Assembly (NCBI GenBank): GCA_964470965.1
Contig: CAYYIS010000009.1
Coordinates: forward strand, 57,135-121,134
DNA from: CAYYIS01 sp964470965
Lineage (GTDB): Bacteria > JAAXHH01 > JABIQT01
Reading direction: 5' to 3'
DNA: 64,000 nucleotides
The translations under genes were made by a program, and so were the position numbers. This document shows positions 45,342-53,520 of the stretch, piece by piece; within the stretch, counting starts at the first letter, position 1, and every line of letters starts with the position of its first letter. The notes under the pieces are model-generated. The model was not told the DNA's origin. It ran no database searches and saw only the letters and a program-made list of their open reading frames with translations.

Positions 45342-46997
45342 ATGAGACAAATTTTCCTTGTAACCGGCCTCCTGGCGTGTGTCGTCCTGTTGTCCGCCGC
45401 ACCGCAGCGGACCAACAGTGTCGGGGCTCCCATGCCTCCGGATTCAGCCCCTGAAGAACAGCAGGTATTACGTATTGTATATGGCGGCGCCGAGCCCAGA
45501 ACACTTGACGCTACACTCGACAATTACGGATCCGGCCGGGTCGAATACCTGTTTGAACGCTTGACACTGCTCGATGAAGAGGAACGGCTGATTCCGGGTG
45601 CCGCGGAACGGTGGGAAGCGTCTCCCGACGGCAAATCATGGACATTTCACCTGCGAAGGGGAGCCAGATGGAGCGACGGCCGGCCGGTTACCGCCCACGA
45701 CTTCGAGTGGACATACAAAACACTCCTTGAACCTTCCATCGGCAATGTGTATGCGTTCCTTTTTTATGAGATCAAAAACGCCCGGGATTTTAACCTGGAT
45801 GAAATTTCAGACCCTTCCGTGATCGGTGTCAATGCAGTCGATGATCACACACTTGTTATCGAGACTACTCAGCCCTGTCCCTATCTGCCTTACCTTACCT
45901 CCTATCTGTCCGCCTCACCGATACCTCGATGGCAATTTGAAAAATATGGAGACCGGTGGGCCAGGGCCGGTCATGTGGTCACCAATGGCTCCTATCAGGT
46001 GCTTGAATGGGCGCCGCAACGGCATATGACGTTCGGCCTGAACCCGAACTATGACGGACCCTACAGGGGGCTGCTGGAGCGCGTCACCATTCCGTTTATC
46101 GGAGACGGTTCTTCGGGTATTCTCGCCTATGAAAATGATGAAATTGATATCCTGCATAACATCAGTCCGTTCGATTTGCGCCACATCAATCAAAACCCCC
46201 GCTTGAAGCAGGAATTAGTCACATGGCCTCATACGCAAACGTGGTACCTATTCTTCCAGACAGCACAGCGCCCATTCAATAATCTGAAGGTCCGCCAGGC
46301 TATTTCCCATGTCATAAACAGGGATGTTATCTGTCGAGTAGTAAGGAACGGATTGGGGATACCGGCGTATACCATGCTACCACCCGGATTCCCCGGATAT
46401 GTCGGTGACAGGCACCGGGATATTCAACGGTTCGATCCGTTGCTGGGCCAGCAGTTGCTGGCGGAAGCGGGCTTCCCCGGCGGGCGGGGTTTCCCCCGGG
46501 TCACGTTCTGGATCAGCGGGAAAGATCCGTCACTGCGCAGCCTCGGGCAGGCTATCCAGGGGATGTTGCTCGAACACCTGGGCATACAGGTGGAACTTCA
46601 GCCGCAAGAGGGTACCGTTTTTATGACGAACCTGTACCAGCATGAGATACCCATGGGGATCAGCGCATTTCAATCGGACTATCCGGATCCTCATAACCTG
46701 CTGGGCATGGTCTGGCACTCCCAGCCCGTGGGGCATGGACGCCATGACTGGCGTAATCCTGCCTTTGATAACCTGATCGATCGAGCTGATTTTGAGATGG
46801 CACCTGGAAGGCGTATGGCGATGTATGCCGATGCGGAACGGATTCTGGCCTCAGACGTGGGGGGTGTGTTTCTTTTCCATACCGTTCTGGCGCAACTTCG
46901 TAAAAGAAATGTCAAGGGATTCGTCACGACGGCGCGAGGATATCAACCGTTCTTCTGGAATCATATTACCCACACACGCCTGTATATTTCACAGTAA
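45342..46997 (+). CDS. Oligopeptide/solute-binding protein (SBP family 5), paralogue of 18146-19822
   Basis: About 551 residues with a signal peptide (RQIFLVTGLLACVVLLSAA). SBP family 5 blocks are the same as in the earlier paralogue: GGAEPRTLDATL, KSWTFHLRRGARWSDGRPV, FNNLKVRQAISHVINRD, and PPGFPGYVG. It also shares the CPYLPYLTS segment and the NARDF region. The ATG at 45342 is chosen for the signal peptide; the ribosome-binding site is weak. No ABC permease or ATPase is near. The ligand is unknown. Confidence 0.85.
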   Translation: MRQIFLVTGLLACVVLLSAAPQRTNSVGAPMPPDSAPEEQQVLRIVYGGAEPRTLDATLDNYGSGRVEYLFERLTLLDEEERLIPGAAERWEASPDGKSWTFHLRRGARWSDGRPVTAHDFEWTYKTLLEPSIGNVYAFLFYEIKNARDFNLDEISDPSVIGVNAVDDHTLVIETTQPCPYLPYLTSYLSASPIPRWQFEKYGDRWARAGHVVTNGSYQVLEWAPQRHMTFGLNPNYDGPYRGLLERVTIPFIGDGSSGILAYENDEIDILHNISPFDLRHINQNPRLKQELVTWPHTQTWYLFFQTAQRPFNNLKVRQAISHVINRDVICRVVRNGLGIPAYTMLPPGFPGYVGDRHRDIQRFDPLLGQQLLAEAGFPGGRGFPRVTFWISGKDPSLRSLGQAIQGMLLEHLGIQVELQPQEGTVFMTNLYQHEIPMGISAFQSDYPDPHNLLGMVWHSQPVGHGRHDWRNPAFDNLIDRADFEMAPGRRMAMYADAERILASDVGGVFLFHTVLAQLRKRNVKGFVTTARGYQPFFWNHITHTRLYISQ

Positions 46998-47336
46998 CAC
47001 GTTTAATACTTACGTTGATTTCCGAAAACGTTATTTCAGTTGTGTTTTTTACCTTGACAACTCACGGGTGAGGCGTTATTTGTGAAGGACTTTGCCGATA
47101 AGTGAATGATAGATGGAATTGACCGGTAATGCAAGAGAAGCATGTTAATCACCTGCCTGTTTTTCAGGCGGCATGCCTTCTTCGCTGACCGTGAGATCGG
47201 TACTCTAAAAAATTAACCGCATGTCCCCCGTGTGTGTATCACGCGGGACAGTAGTTCCCAGAGAACGTTGCACTGCCGACCCCGTCTTGCGGATTCGTTG
47301 ATTAGGGGTGGGCAAATACTGCAAACATGGACAGCC
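46998..47336 (+). other. Long leader of the PstS/TPR/TonB operon
   Basis: A promoter at 47054 would give an untranslated leader of about 250 bases. It can form a small stem GCCTG-TTTTT-CAGGC near 47156 and a longer hairpin at 47223-47249, in which GTCCCCCGTG pairs with CACGCGGGAC with one mismatch. No known riboswitch was recognised, and no gene was found within it. Confidence 0.45.
47054..47082 (+). promoter_or_regulatory. Putative sigma70 promoter upstream of the TonB-type operon
   Basis: A perfect TTGACA at 47054-47059 and TATTTG at 47077-47082, with a 17-base spacer. It is the only good promoter seen before the first operon gene at 47337. Confidence 0.5.
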
Positions 47337-47615
47337 ATGTTTCGATTTAAGTCGGTTCGTCAGATAATTGGTTTTGCCGTAGCGTTCTTCCTTACCCTCA
47401 CCGGAGTTTTGATCACCAGTGGGCTGTTGGTGCCGGTGTTTGTAAAAACCGAACGGATGCAATTCGTGTTCGGTGTCACAGTGATCCTCTTCGGCGTATT
47501 TCGTTTTGTTTCTGCCTATTATGCTGTGAAACGGGATAGAAAATGGATCGAGGATGACTCATGGAAAGGCCAAACAAAGGAATCTTCATCAGGCGATACC
47601 TCGCCGCCGCTCTGA
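47337..47615 (+). CDS. Small two-helix membrane protein
   Basis: About 92 residues: basic N-terminus (FRFKSVRQIIG), transmembrane helices at about 9-33 and 40-62, and a polar tail. The ATG at 47337 is preferred over the longer frame from 47232, which would put coding sequence through a hairpin. Its last 55 bases overlap the start of the next gene in another frame. I do not recognise the family. Its place at the head of the TonB-type operon suggests a small accessory membrane component. Confidence 0.55.
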   Translation: MFRFKSVRQIIGFAVAFFLTLTGVLITSGLLVPVFVKTERMQFVFGVTVILFGVFRFVSAYYAVKRDRKWIEDDSWKGQTKESSSGDTSPPL

Positions 47616-48481
47616 CCGCATTGGTGGTGGTTGGCTGCGCTGAGGAAGAGGCTCTTGAGACGGCCACAAAAGGCTATCTGTCCGTCTCAAGCGCTGAAAC
47701 TGCCTTTCCATATACCGAACGCTCCGCCATCGCATTTACCTCGGTGTACAAAAAATCATATGTGGATGTCAAGCGGTCTACGTCCAGAGAAGCGCTTGTG
47801 GCACTGTCGGAAGGCGAAACCCGGGTGGCGGTTCTGTCCCGCGAGCTTAATCAGTTCGAACAGGAAGATATGAAAGACATCGCAGAGCTGAACGGGAAGA
47901 CATTTCAATATCGAACCATCGCTCACGATGCCGTCACCATCATTGTACACGGTGACAACCCGGTAGAAAAATTAACGTTTCGTCAGCTGAAAGATATTTA
48001 CACGGGAAAAATAACCAACTGGAAGGACCTGGGCGGTGAAAACCGGAGGATCCGTCCGCTGGTTCGTGATCGCAATGCCGGTACCTATGAAGTATTTCAG
48101 GATCGTGTCCTGGATAAAGCTAAATACGGGGCAAACGCCTATCCGTGCAGCACGGTGGCGGAATTGACCCGTATCGTTGAGTATGATAAGGGCGCCATCG
48201 GATGTGCCGGACTGATGATGATCCAGCGTGGATATCTGAAGGCTATTGCCATCGCAGAAGAAGATGATGGGGCCTACGTAGTCCCATCTCAAAGATCTAT
48301 ACATGATAAACGCTATCCCTTAAGTCGACCCGTCGTGGTCTGTTATTTCAGGACAAGAGCGATGGATCTTGTGAAGGGGTTTGTTACCTATTTGATGGAG
48401 GCCAAGGGGCAGACCCTGGCTATGCGAGAAGGTATTCTGCCCGCTACGATGCCGGTAAGAATTGTTGAAATGAAGAGGTAG
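47561..48481 (+). CDS. PstS-like phosphate/solute-binding lipoprotein
   Basis: 306 residues. A hydrophobic N-terminus with the lipobox VVVGC makes it a lipoprotein. The rest follows the PstS pattern: FTSVYKKSYVDV, ALVALSEGETRVAVLSREL, LTFRQLKDIYTGKITNWKDLGG and RDRNAGTYEVFQDRVL. These proteins usually feed phosphate to PstCAB, but here the gene is followed by a TPR protein and ExbB/ExbD/TonB genes. It may act with that system or sense anions. It overlaps the preceding small gene by 55 bases. Confidence 0.85.
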   Translation: MERPNKGIFIRRYLAAALTALVVVGCAEEEALETATKGYLSVSSAETAFPYTERSAIAFTSVYKKSYVDVKRSTSREALVALSEGETRVAVLSRELNQFEQEDMKDIAELNGKTFQYRTIAHDAVTIIVHGDNPVEKLTFRQLKDIYTGKITNWKDLGGENRRIRPLVRDRNAGTYEVFQDRVLDKAKYGANAYPCSTVAELTRIVEYDKGAIGCAGLMMIQRGYLKAIAIAEEDDGAYVVPSQRSIHDKRYPLSRPVVVCYFRTRAMDLVKGFVTYLMEAKGQTLAMREGILPATMPVRIVEMKR

Positions 48482-48507
48482 TCCGTATCAAAATGGAGGT
48501 TTTATTG

Positions 48508-50556
48508 ATGAGATACACCAATTTATACATGCGTCGTCTGGCTTTTCTTGGTGTAACGCTGGCCCTGTTCGGTCTGACCATTGTTCCGCCTGCCTATGCA
48601 CAGAACTTTAAGCCATCCCGGGCCGCCATCGATGCCAAGGATTGGGGTACCGCCATTCCCCTGCTCCGTGCGATACTGGAAGATAAACCCAAGTCCCACG
48701 AAGCCCATTACCTGCTGGGTATGGCGCTCAAGGGCAGCGGTCAGCTTGACGAAGCATTTACGGAATTCGAGATCACGGTTGACCGACAGGGGAAGTTCGT
48801 ACCGGGACGGTATGAACTGGCGATGATGCAGATAGACAGGGGGATGTACGAAGAAGCAGTGGAGAATCTTGCGGAAGCTGAGAAGCGATCCAAGGGAAAG
48901 GAAGCTCGTATATTCTACGCTCAAGGCCTCATGAAGGCCAAGCAGAGCCGGGAATTAGTTGAAAAAAGCGGTGATGCCGGCGAGATTAAGAGGTTACAGA
49001 CGGAAGCCAGGAACCTGATGTCGAAGGCAATGGCGATGGAGTCCGACAACACCGTGTTCGTTCGGGGGCTGGGTGACGTATACAAGGAAATGAAGGTGTG
49101 GGGCATGGCGATAAATCAGTACAACAAAGCCCTTGCCATGAATCCTAATTCTCCGGATGCGGCGGTTACTCAGTACCAGTTGGGGCAGTTGCATTTCGAA
49201 AGCCGGCAGTTCAACGAAGCTGTGGGTGCATATGAGAAAGCGACCAACATCGATCCGAAGATCACCGATGCCTGGTTTCAGCAAGGCTACATATACTTCC
49301 TGGCCAAGTCGTATGTCCGTGCAGAGCAACCACTGCGTAAGACGCTCGAATCATGGCCCGATCACTTCGAGGCCAACTACTACCTGGCTGAATCCCTGAA
49401 CCGGACCAAGCGTATCAAGATGGCAGTGCCTTTTTATGAAAAAGCCCTGTCCATCGATCCCAACCATGCGGACGCCGTAAAATGTTATTCGCCGATGGCC
49501 GAGGGTCTTGTTGCTGATGGTGAGTATGAGAAAGCGCACCTCGCGTACGCCAGCGCCGTAGAGCAGGAACCTGAAAACTTCGATCTTGTTTACGGGTTGG
49601 GATGGGTGAAGTCTCAAGCGGACATCGGTGATTACGATAACGCCAAGGTGTACCTGGCAAAAGCTATGACGATTGATCCTGCCTCTGAAAAACCGGTCAT
49701 CCAGCTGGCCTTGGTGGACCTGGAGCTTGGCAATTACCCTGACGCGGTTCCGAACTTGAAAAAGGCTATCTCATTGAAGCCTGATGATCATAATCCTTAT
49801 TACTATCTCGGCGATGCCTATATCAAGCAGGAGCTCTTTGAGGAAGCTGTGACCTCCGTTCGGGAAGCGCTGGAACCGGCTATTATGAATCAGGAAGATG
49901 AGAAAATCAAGACGAGGCTGAGCAACGTATATTTCCAGCTCGGCCAAGTGCTGTTCCGGGACAAACAATACCCTTCGGCTATTTCCTTCTTCCAGCAGAG
50001 AATCGCTCACGACTCCACGTATTTTCCGGCTTATTACAATCTGGGACTCGCAGCACTGGTCGGCAGCGATTATGAAACCGCGCGCGTTGCGCTTGCTACA
50101 AGCCTGGATCTCAAGGGGTTGGAATTGGAACCCGCTGAATTGAAAGCGGCCGAGGGGGACTCGACCGAACTGAAGAGAGTCCGGAAACAGCTACACCAGG
50201 TAAAAGACTATCTCGGCACGTCTTACGTGGCACTGAAAGATTTCCGGTCAGCACGGCCGATTTACAATGATCTCCTGGAACAAGATCCCGAAAACCATGT
50301 TGCCCGCTACCGGATGGGTTACATGGATGTGGTAAATCAGTCGTGGAACTCGGCAATAAAACATCTCAGGGTTGCCGTGCGGATCCAGCCCGACAATGCT
50401 TCATACCACCTGATGCTGGCACAGGCCTTCACCAATTCCCAGCAGCTGGCGCCAGCCGTCCGGGAGTACAGGGAGGTCCTGAGGATCCAGCCTGGCAATC
50501 AAACGGCGCGGGATCAGCTGAACACGGTGCAGGAAGCATTGGACGCCCAGAATTAA
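48508..50556 (+). CDS. Secreted TPR-repeat protein
   Basis: About 682 residues with a signal peptide (RRLAFLGVTLALFGLTIVPPAYA). The body is almost entirely tetratricopeptide repeats, about 15 units, for example AHYLLGMALKGSGQLDEAFTEF, INQYNKALAMNPNSPDAA and NPYYYLGDAYIKQELFEEAV. The mature protein is periplasmic and probably a scaffold for other parts of this operon. The ATG at 48508 follows GGAGG at an eight-base spacing; an earlier in-frame start at 48493 is poorer. It lies 27 bases after the PstS-like gene. Confidence 0.85.
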   Translation: MRYTNLYMRRLAFLGVTLALFGLTIVPPAYAQNFKPSRAAIDAKDWGTAIPLLRAILEDKPKSHEAHYLLGMALKGSGQLDEAFTEFEITVDRQGKFVPGRYELAMMQIDRGMYEEAVENLAEAEKRSKGKEARIFYAQGLMKAKQSRELVEKSGDAGEIKRLQTEARNLMSKAMAMESDNTVFVRGLGDVYKEMKVWGMAINQYNKALAMNPNSPDAAVTQYQLGQLHFESRQFNEAVGAYEKATNIDPKITDAWFQQGYIYFLAKSYVRAEQPLRKTLESWPDHFEANYYLAESLNRTKRIKMAVPFYEKALSIDPNHADAVKCYSPMAEGLVADGEYEKAHLAYASAVEQEPENFDLVYGLGWVKSQADIGDYDNAKVYLAKAMTIDPASEKPVIQLALVDLELGNYPDAVPNLKKAISLKPDDHNPYYYLGDAYIKQELFEEAVTSVREALEPAIMNQEDEKIKTRLSNVYFQLGQVLFRDKQYPSAISFFQQRIAHDSTYFPAYYNLGLAALVGSDYETARVALATSLDLKGLELEPAELKAAEGDSTELKRVRKQLHQVKDYLGTSYVALKDFRSARPIYNDLLEQDPENHVARYRMGYMDVVNQSWNSAIKHLRVAVRIQPDNASYHLMLAQAFTNSQQLAPAVREYREVLRIQPGNQTARDQLNTVQEALDAQN

Positions 50557-50698
50557 TTTGGTATAAACGGAATACCCGGTAGAAACGTATAAAAACAAGT
50601 AAGTAATGTTCAGTCTGGTCAGGCCTGTCTGGGCATGTTCTGACAAGGAGAAAGGTGGTTGTATAAGTAATATCAGGCCCATGCTGACAAGATTTCTC

Positions 50699-50727
50699 TG
50701 GACAATTTAATAATGGTATTTTATTCT
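50699..50727 (+). promoter_or_regulatory. Putative internal promoter before the exbB-like gene
   Basis: TGGACA at 50699-50704 and TATTCT at 50722-50727, with a 17-base spacer, in the 238-base gap after the TPR gene. It could give the ExbB/ExbD/TonB genes their own transcript. Confidence 0.35.
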
Positions 50728-50794
50728 TGAGTATTCATGTGTTTTAAATTAACCCGTTTCACTTACTGTGCGTGCTTTTTTTAAGGAGAAGGAA

Positions 50795-51511
50795 ATGCGG
50801 CCAGGAACATTCATAATGATCATCCTTGTTCTCTGTTTTGTAGCCTCGTACGTTATCTATGAGTACATGCTTCCGCAATTTGTGAAAGACGGAGGCCCTG
50901 TGGTCATCCTCCTGATGGTTTTGACCATGATGGACGTCACGTTTATAATCGAGCGCTCCCTCACCATGCGCAAGGCTAAAGGAAAGCGACCTCAGGTACA
51001 ATTTCTTAAGGAATCAATGGATGCCATCCGTAAGAATGATATAGGCAAGGCGATTAACTTGTGCAGTTCACAGACGGGCACCATGGCAAATGTACTCCGT
51101 TCGGGTTTGGAACGTTATCAGACCATCTCTGATGAAAATCTCACCAGCGACCGGCAAGTGTCGGAAATCCGTCGTGCATTCGATGAAGCCAATACCCTTG
51201 AAATGCCGCTTCTGGAACGCAACCTTATCGCGCTCCAGACGATTGCTACAATTGCGACCCTGGTCGGATTGTTAGGTACCACCATCGGTATGATCCGTGC
51301 TTTCGCCGCCATGGCCCAAGAAGGTGCACCCGATGCACTTCAGCTGGCATTGGGGATTTCGGAAGCCCTGATAAATACGGCGGGTGGATTGGCGGCTGCT
51401 ATTATGGGTATCGTTGCCTACAACTATTTCATCAACAAGGTAGACGCTGTCACTTACGCCGTGGACGAAGTCACGCAGGAAGTCGTGTCTGTTCTGACTG
51501 GGCGTTCTTAA
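50795..51511 (+). CDS. MotA/TolQ/ExbB-type proton channel protein
   Basis: About 238 residues with three transmembrane segments: near residues 7-25, 37-52 (FIIERSLTMRK follows) and a C-terminal pair in TIATIATLVGLLGTTIGMI and ALINTAGGLAAAIMGIVAY. These segments, with GLLGTTIGMIRAF and GISEALINTAGGL, are the conserved ExbB/TolQ signatures. A strong AAGGAGAAGG precedes the ATG at 50795. With ExbD it uses the proton motive force to drive TonB. Confidence 0.92.
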   Translation: MRPGTFIMIILVLCFVASYVIYEYMLPQFVKDGGPVVILLMVLTMMDVTFIIERSLTMRKAKGKRPQVQFLKESMDAIRKNDIGKAINLCSSQTGTMANVLRSGLERYQTISDENLTSDRQVSEIRRAFDEANTLEMPLLERNLIALQTIATIATLVGLLGTTIGMIRAFAAMAQEGAPDALQLALGISEALINTAGGLAAAIMGIVAYNYFINKVDAVTYAVDEVTQEVVSVLTGRS

Positions 51512-51553
51512 GGGTTAATTTAACGTCAGTCTGACATTCAAGGAGAACGTAAT

Positions 51554-52033
51554 ATGGCAAAGAAGTCACACACACCGGTGTTTCTCGATATGACACCGAT
51601 GGTGGATATAGCCTTCCTCCTTCTCATCTTCTTCATGGCTACGACAGTATTCAAGGAACCGGAGTCCATCCCGATTCTCCTGCCGGAGTCGCATTCGGTG
51701 ATCGAGCTACCACAGTCGGATGTGCTTATCATTACCATTGGGCCGAAGCCTGAAAATCGAATTTACTGGCGCTTGGAGCCCCAGCCGGAAGTAAGGATAC
51801 AGCTGCCGGAGATGAAGAAAGCGATTATCGAGGCGCGAATAAGAAATCCGAAATTGCGTATTGCGATTAAGGGCGATAAGGATGGCGAGTTTGGTGTCGT
51901 CAGCGATATCATGGATATCATGCAGGAAACCAACAATACCCGTTTCAATCTGATTACCAATTTCGAAGATGATGCACAGCCGACAGGGGAAGAAACCAGT
52001 CGGTTAAACGATGATGAGTTTGCGAGGAGGTGA
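51554..52033 (+). CDS. ExbD/TolR biopolymer transport protein (first copy)
   Basis: 159 residues. The N-terminal segment PVFLDMTPMVDIAFLLLIFFM contains the conserved aspartate-proline motif and single helix of ExbD/TolR. The rest is the periplasmic domain, containing IAIKGDKDGEFGVVSDIMDIMQ. It is preceded by AAGGAGAACG and begins 42 bases after the ExbB stop. Two ExbD copies in one operon are common in the FCB group and may form a mixed complex. Confidence 0.92.
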   Translation: MAKKSHTPVFLDMTPMVDIAFLLLIFFMATTVFKEPESIPILLPESHSVIELPQSDVLIITIGPKPENRIYWRLEPQPEVRIQLPEMKKAIIEARIRNPKLRIAIKGDKDGEFGVVSDIMDIMQETNNTRFNLITNFEDDAQPTGEETSRLNDDEFARR

Positions 52034-52039
52034 GGTTAC

Positions 52040-52528
52040 GTGGCAGCAGTCAATGCACCAAAGAGAAGTACCAAGGGTGAAGGCGGCAAGAAGCCAAAAA
52101 AAGCACGGTCTCATGTCCAGATAGACATGACGCCTATGGTTGATATCGCGTTCCTCCTGCTTATTTTCTTCATGGTGACCACCGTGTTCCGGACGCCTCA
52201 GACGATGGAGCTAAATATTCCGCCAGATGATGACACTGTTGAAATCGCGGAATCCAACGTGTTGACACTGCGGTTGATGGAGGGCGGCAAGGCGTACTGG
52301 AACATCGGCAAGGACTTTCCTGAAGAGATCGATTTCGAAGAGATTGTGACCCTGATTCAGGATGAGACGGAAGAGAATGACAAGCTGGTGACGCTAATCA
52401 AGATTCAGAGGACGGCTTCGTACGATACCATGGTTAATATCATGGATGAGATGCAGGTGGGAGCAATAGACCGCTTCAGCATCACCGTGATGGAGCAGGA
52501 AGAAATCCAGGAGGTGTTTGGGTCATGA
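52040..52528 (+). CDS. ExbD/TolR biopolymer transport protein (second copy)
   Basis: 162 residues with a positively charged N-terminal tail (KGEGGKKPKKARSHV) before the single helix QIDMTPMVDIAFLLLIFFMV, which contains the conserved Asp. The periplasmic part is shorter on conserved features. The start is a GTG at 52040 after a GAGGAGGTGAGG region, six bases after the first ExbD stop. The lysine-rich tail distinguishes this copy from the first. Confidence 0.92.
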   Translation: MAAVNAPKRSTKGEGGKKPKKARSHVQIDMTPMVDIAFLLLIFFMVTTVFRTPQTMELNIPPDDDTVEIAESNVLTLRLMEGGKAYWNIGKDFPEEIDFEEIVTLIQDETEENDKLVTLIKIQRTASYDTMVNIMDEMQVGAIDRFSITVMEQEEIQEVFGS

Positions 52529-53265
52529 GTGTAATGTCGATTCTGCGTGCCGAGCATTTCCCGATGAAAAAGGAATCAGATCTTAAATTCTTCTATCAGA
52601 ATTTTTTTCGGAAGGCATTTTTTATCGCCGCCGTAATACACTATGCCGGTGTCGGTACCTATTGGGGTGTAGTGTTTATCCAGGAGCAGAGCAGAGTATA
52701 TTCGACCAAGATCGTTACCTACGCTGATCTTGGACCGCCTCCTGCCATAACGGCGCCACCCATTCCGGAAGTGGATGTGGCCGCTCCCTCAAAACCGGTG
52801 ATCGGCATCCCGGAACCGGTAGATGATACTGAAGTGTCTGCGGAGATGACAATTGCTTCACAGACGGAGATGAGCCAGAGTGTCGCTCCGGTGATTCAGG
52901 AAATGGATGAGACCGAGATCATCATCGAAGCACCTCTGGAAGAAAATATCGTGGTTGATGACGATGCGCTTCCCGATCGTAATCAATTCATCGCGTACGA
53001 GGATCCCCCCCAGCCCATATCCCAGCCGCCGCCGGTATATCCCGAGATGGCACGTAAAGCCGGTGTTGAGGGAATGGTGATCCTGCATGTGTTGGTAGAT
53101 AAAGAGGGTAACGTGCGGGATGTCCGCCTGATTAAGGGTATCGGTGCCGGGCTGGATGAGTCGGCGCTCGAATCGGTGAGACAGAGTAAATGGACACCGG
53201 CGATTCAGAACCACAAACCGGTAGCTGTCTGGGTCTCCTACCCGGTTCGTTTCAAACTGCGGTAA
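52525..53265 (+). CDS. TonB energy-transducing protein
   Basis: 246 residues. The N-terminal helix FFIAAVIHYAGVGTYWGVVF contains a His, as in TonB helices; a proline-rich linker (VTYADLGPPPAITAPPIPEVD onward) spans the periplasm; the C-terminal TonB domain has PPVYPEMARKAGVEGMVILHVLVDKEGNV and ends with SKWTPAIQNHKPVAVWVSYPVRFKL. Its ATG overlaps the second ExbD stop by four bases. It would drive outer-membrane transporters. A strong terminator follows. Confidence 0.93.
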   Translation: MSVMSILRAEHFPMKKESDLKFFYQNFFRKAFFIAAVIHYAGVGTYWGVVFIQEQSRVYSTKIVTYADLGPPPAITAPPIPEVDVAAPSKPVIGIPEPVDDTEVSAEMTIASQTEMSQSVAPVIQEMDETEIIIEAPLEENIVVDDDALPDRNQFIAYEDPPQPISQPPPVYPEMARKAGVEGMVILHVLVDKEGNVRDVRLIKGIGAGLDESALESVRQSKWTPAIQNHKPVAVWVSYPVRFKLR

Positions 53266-53301
53266 GATATATACCCTCGATTCTGTATCATCCGATACGA
53301 C

Positions 53302-53342
53302 AAAAAACGGCGATGGCCCTACCAGGCTATCGTCGTTTTTTT
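53302..53342 (+). terminator. Rho-independent terminator after tonB
   Basis: An 11-bp stem with one or two G-U pairs (CGGCGATGGCC at 53308-53318 with GGCTATCGTCG at 53325-53335) has flanking A6 and T7 runs that extend it and may make it work on both strands. It follows the TonB stop by about 36 bases. Confidence 0.85.
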
Positions 53343-53378
53343 ATGCATTCAGAACAAAAAATATAACGGAAAAAAACC

Positions 53379-53406
53379 TTGCAAAGTTTACAAGATCCAC
53401 TATTAT
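53379..53406 (+). promoter_or_regulatory. Putative promoter for the pyrophosphatase gene
   Basis: TTGCAA at 53379-53384 and TATTAT at 53401-53406 with a 16-base spacer. The leader to the ATG at 53521 would be about 105 bases and contains an imperfect inverted repeat (AACAT at 53464, ATGTT at 53475). Confidence 0.45.
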
Positions 53407-53520
53407 TGGGTAACTCTGTTTTTGTTGGTCAATTTGCCGTATCTCATGACAATTGAATCAGATAACATACTTGAATGTTGTTATGTCTAATTAGCAGTCA
53501 ATGAAGGAGGAAACCGATCG

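Noticed and set aside
53461..53485. Imperfect inverted repeat AACATACTTGAATGTT before the pyrophosphatase gene
   Set aside because: It could be an operator but is short and imperfect; no regulator gene nearby supports it.
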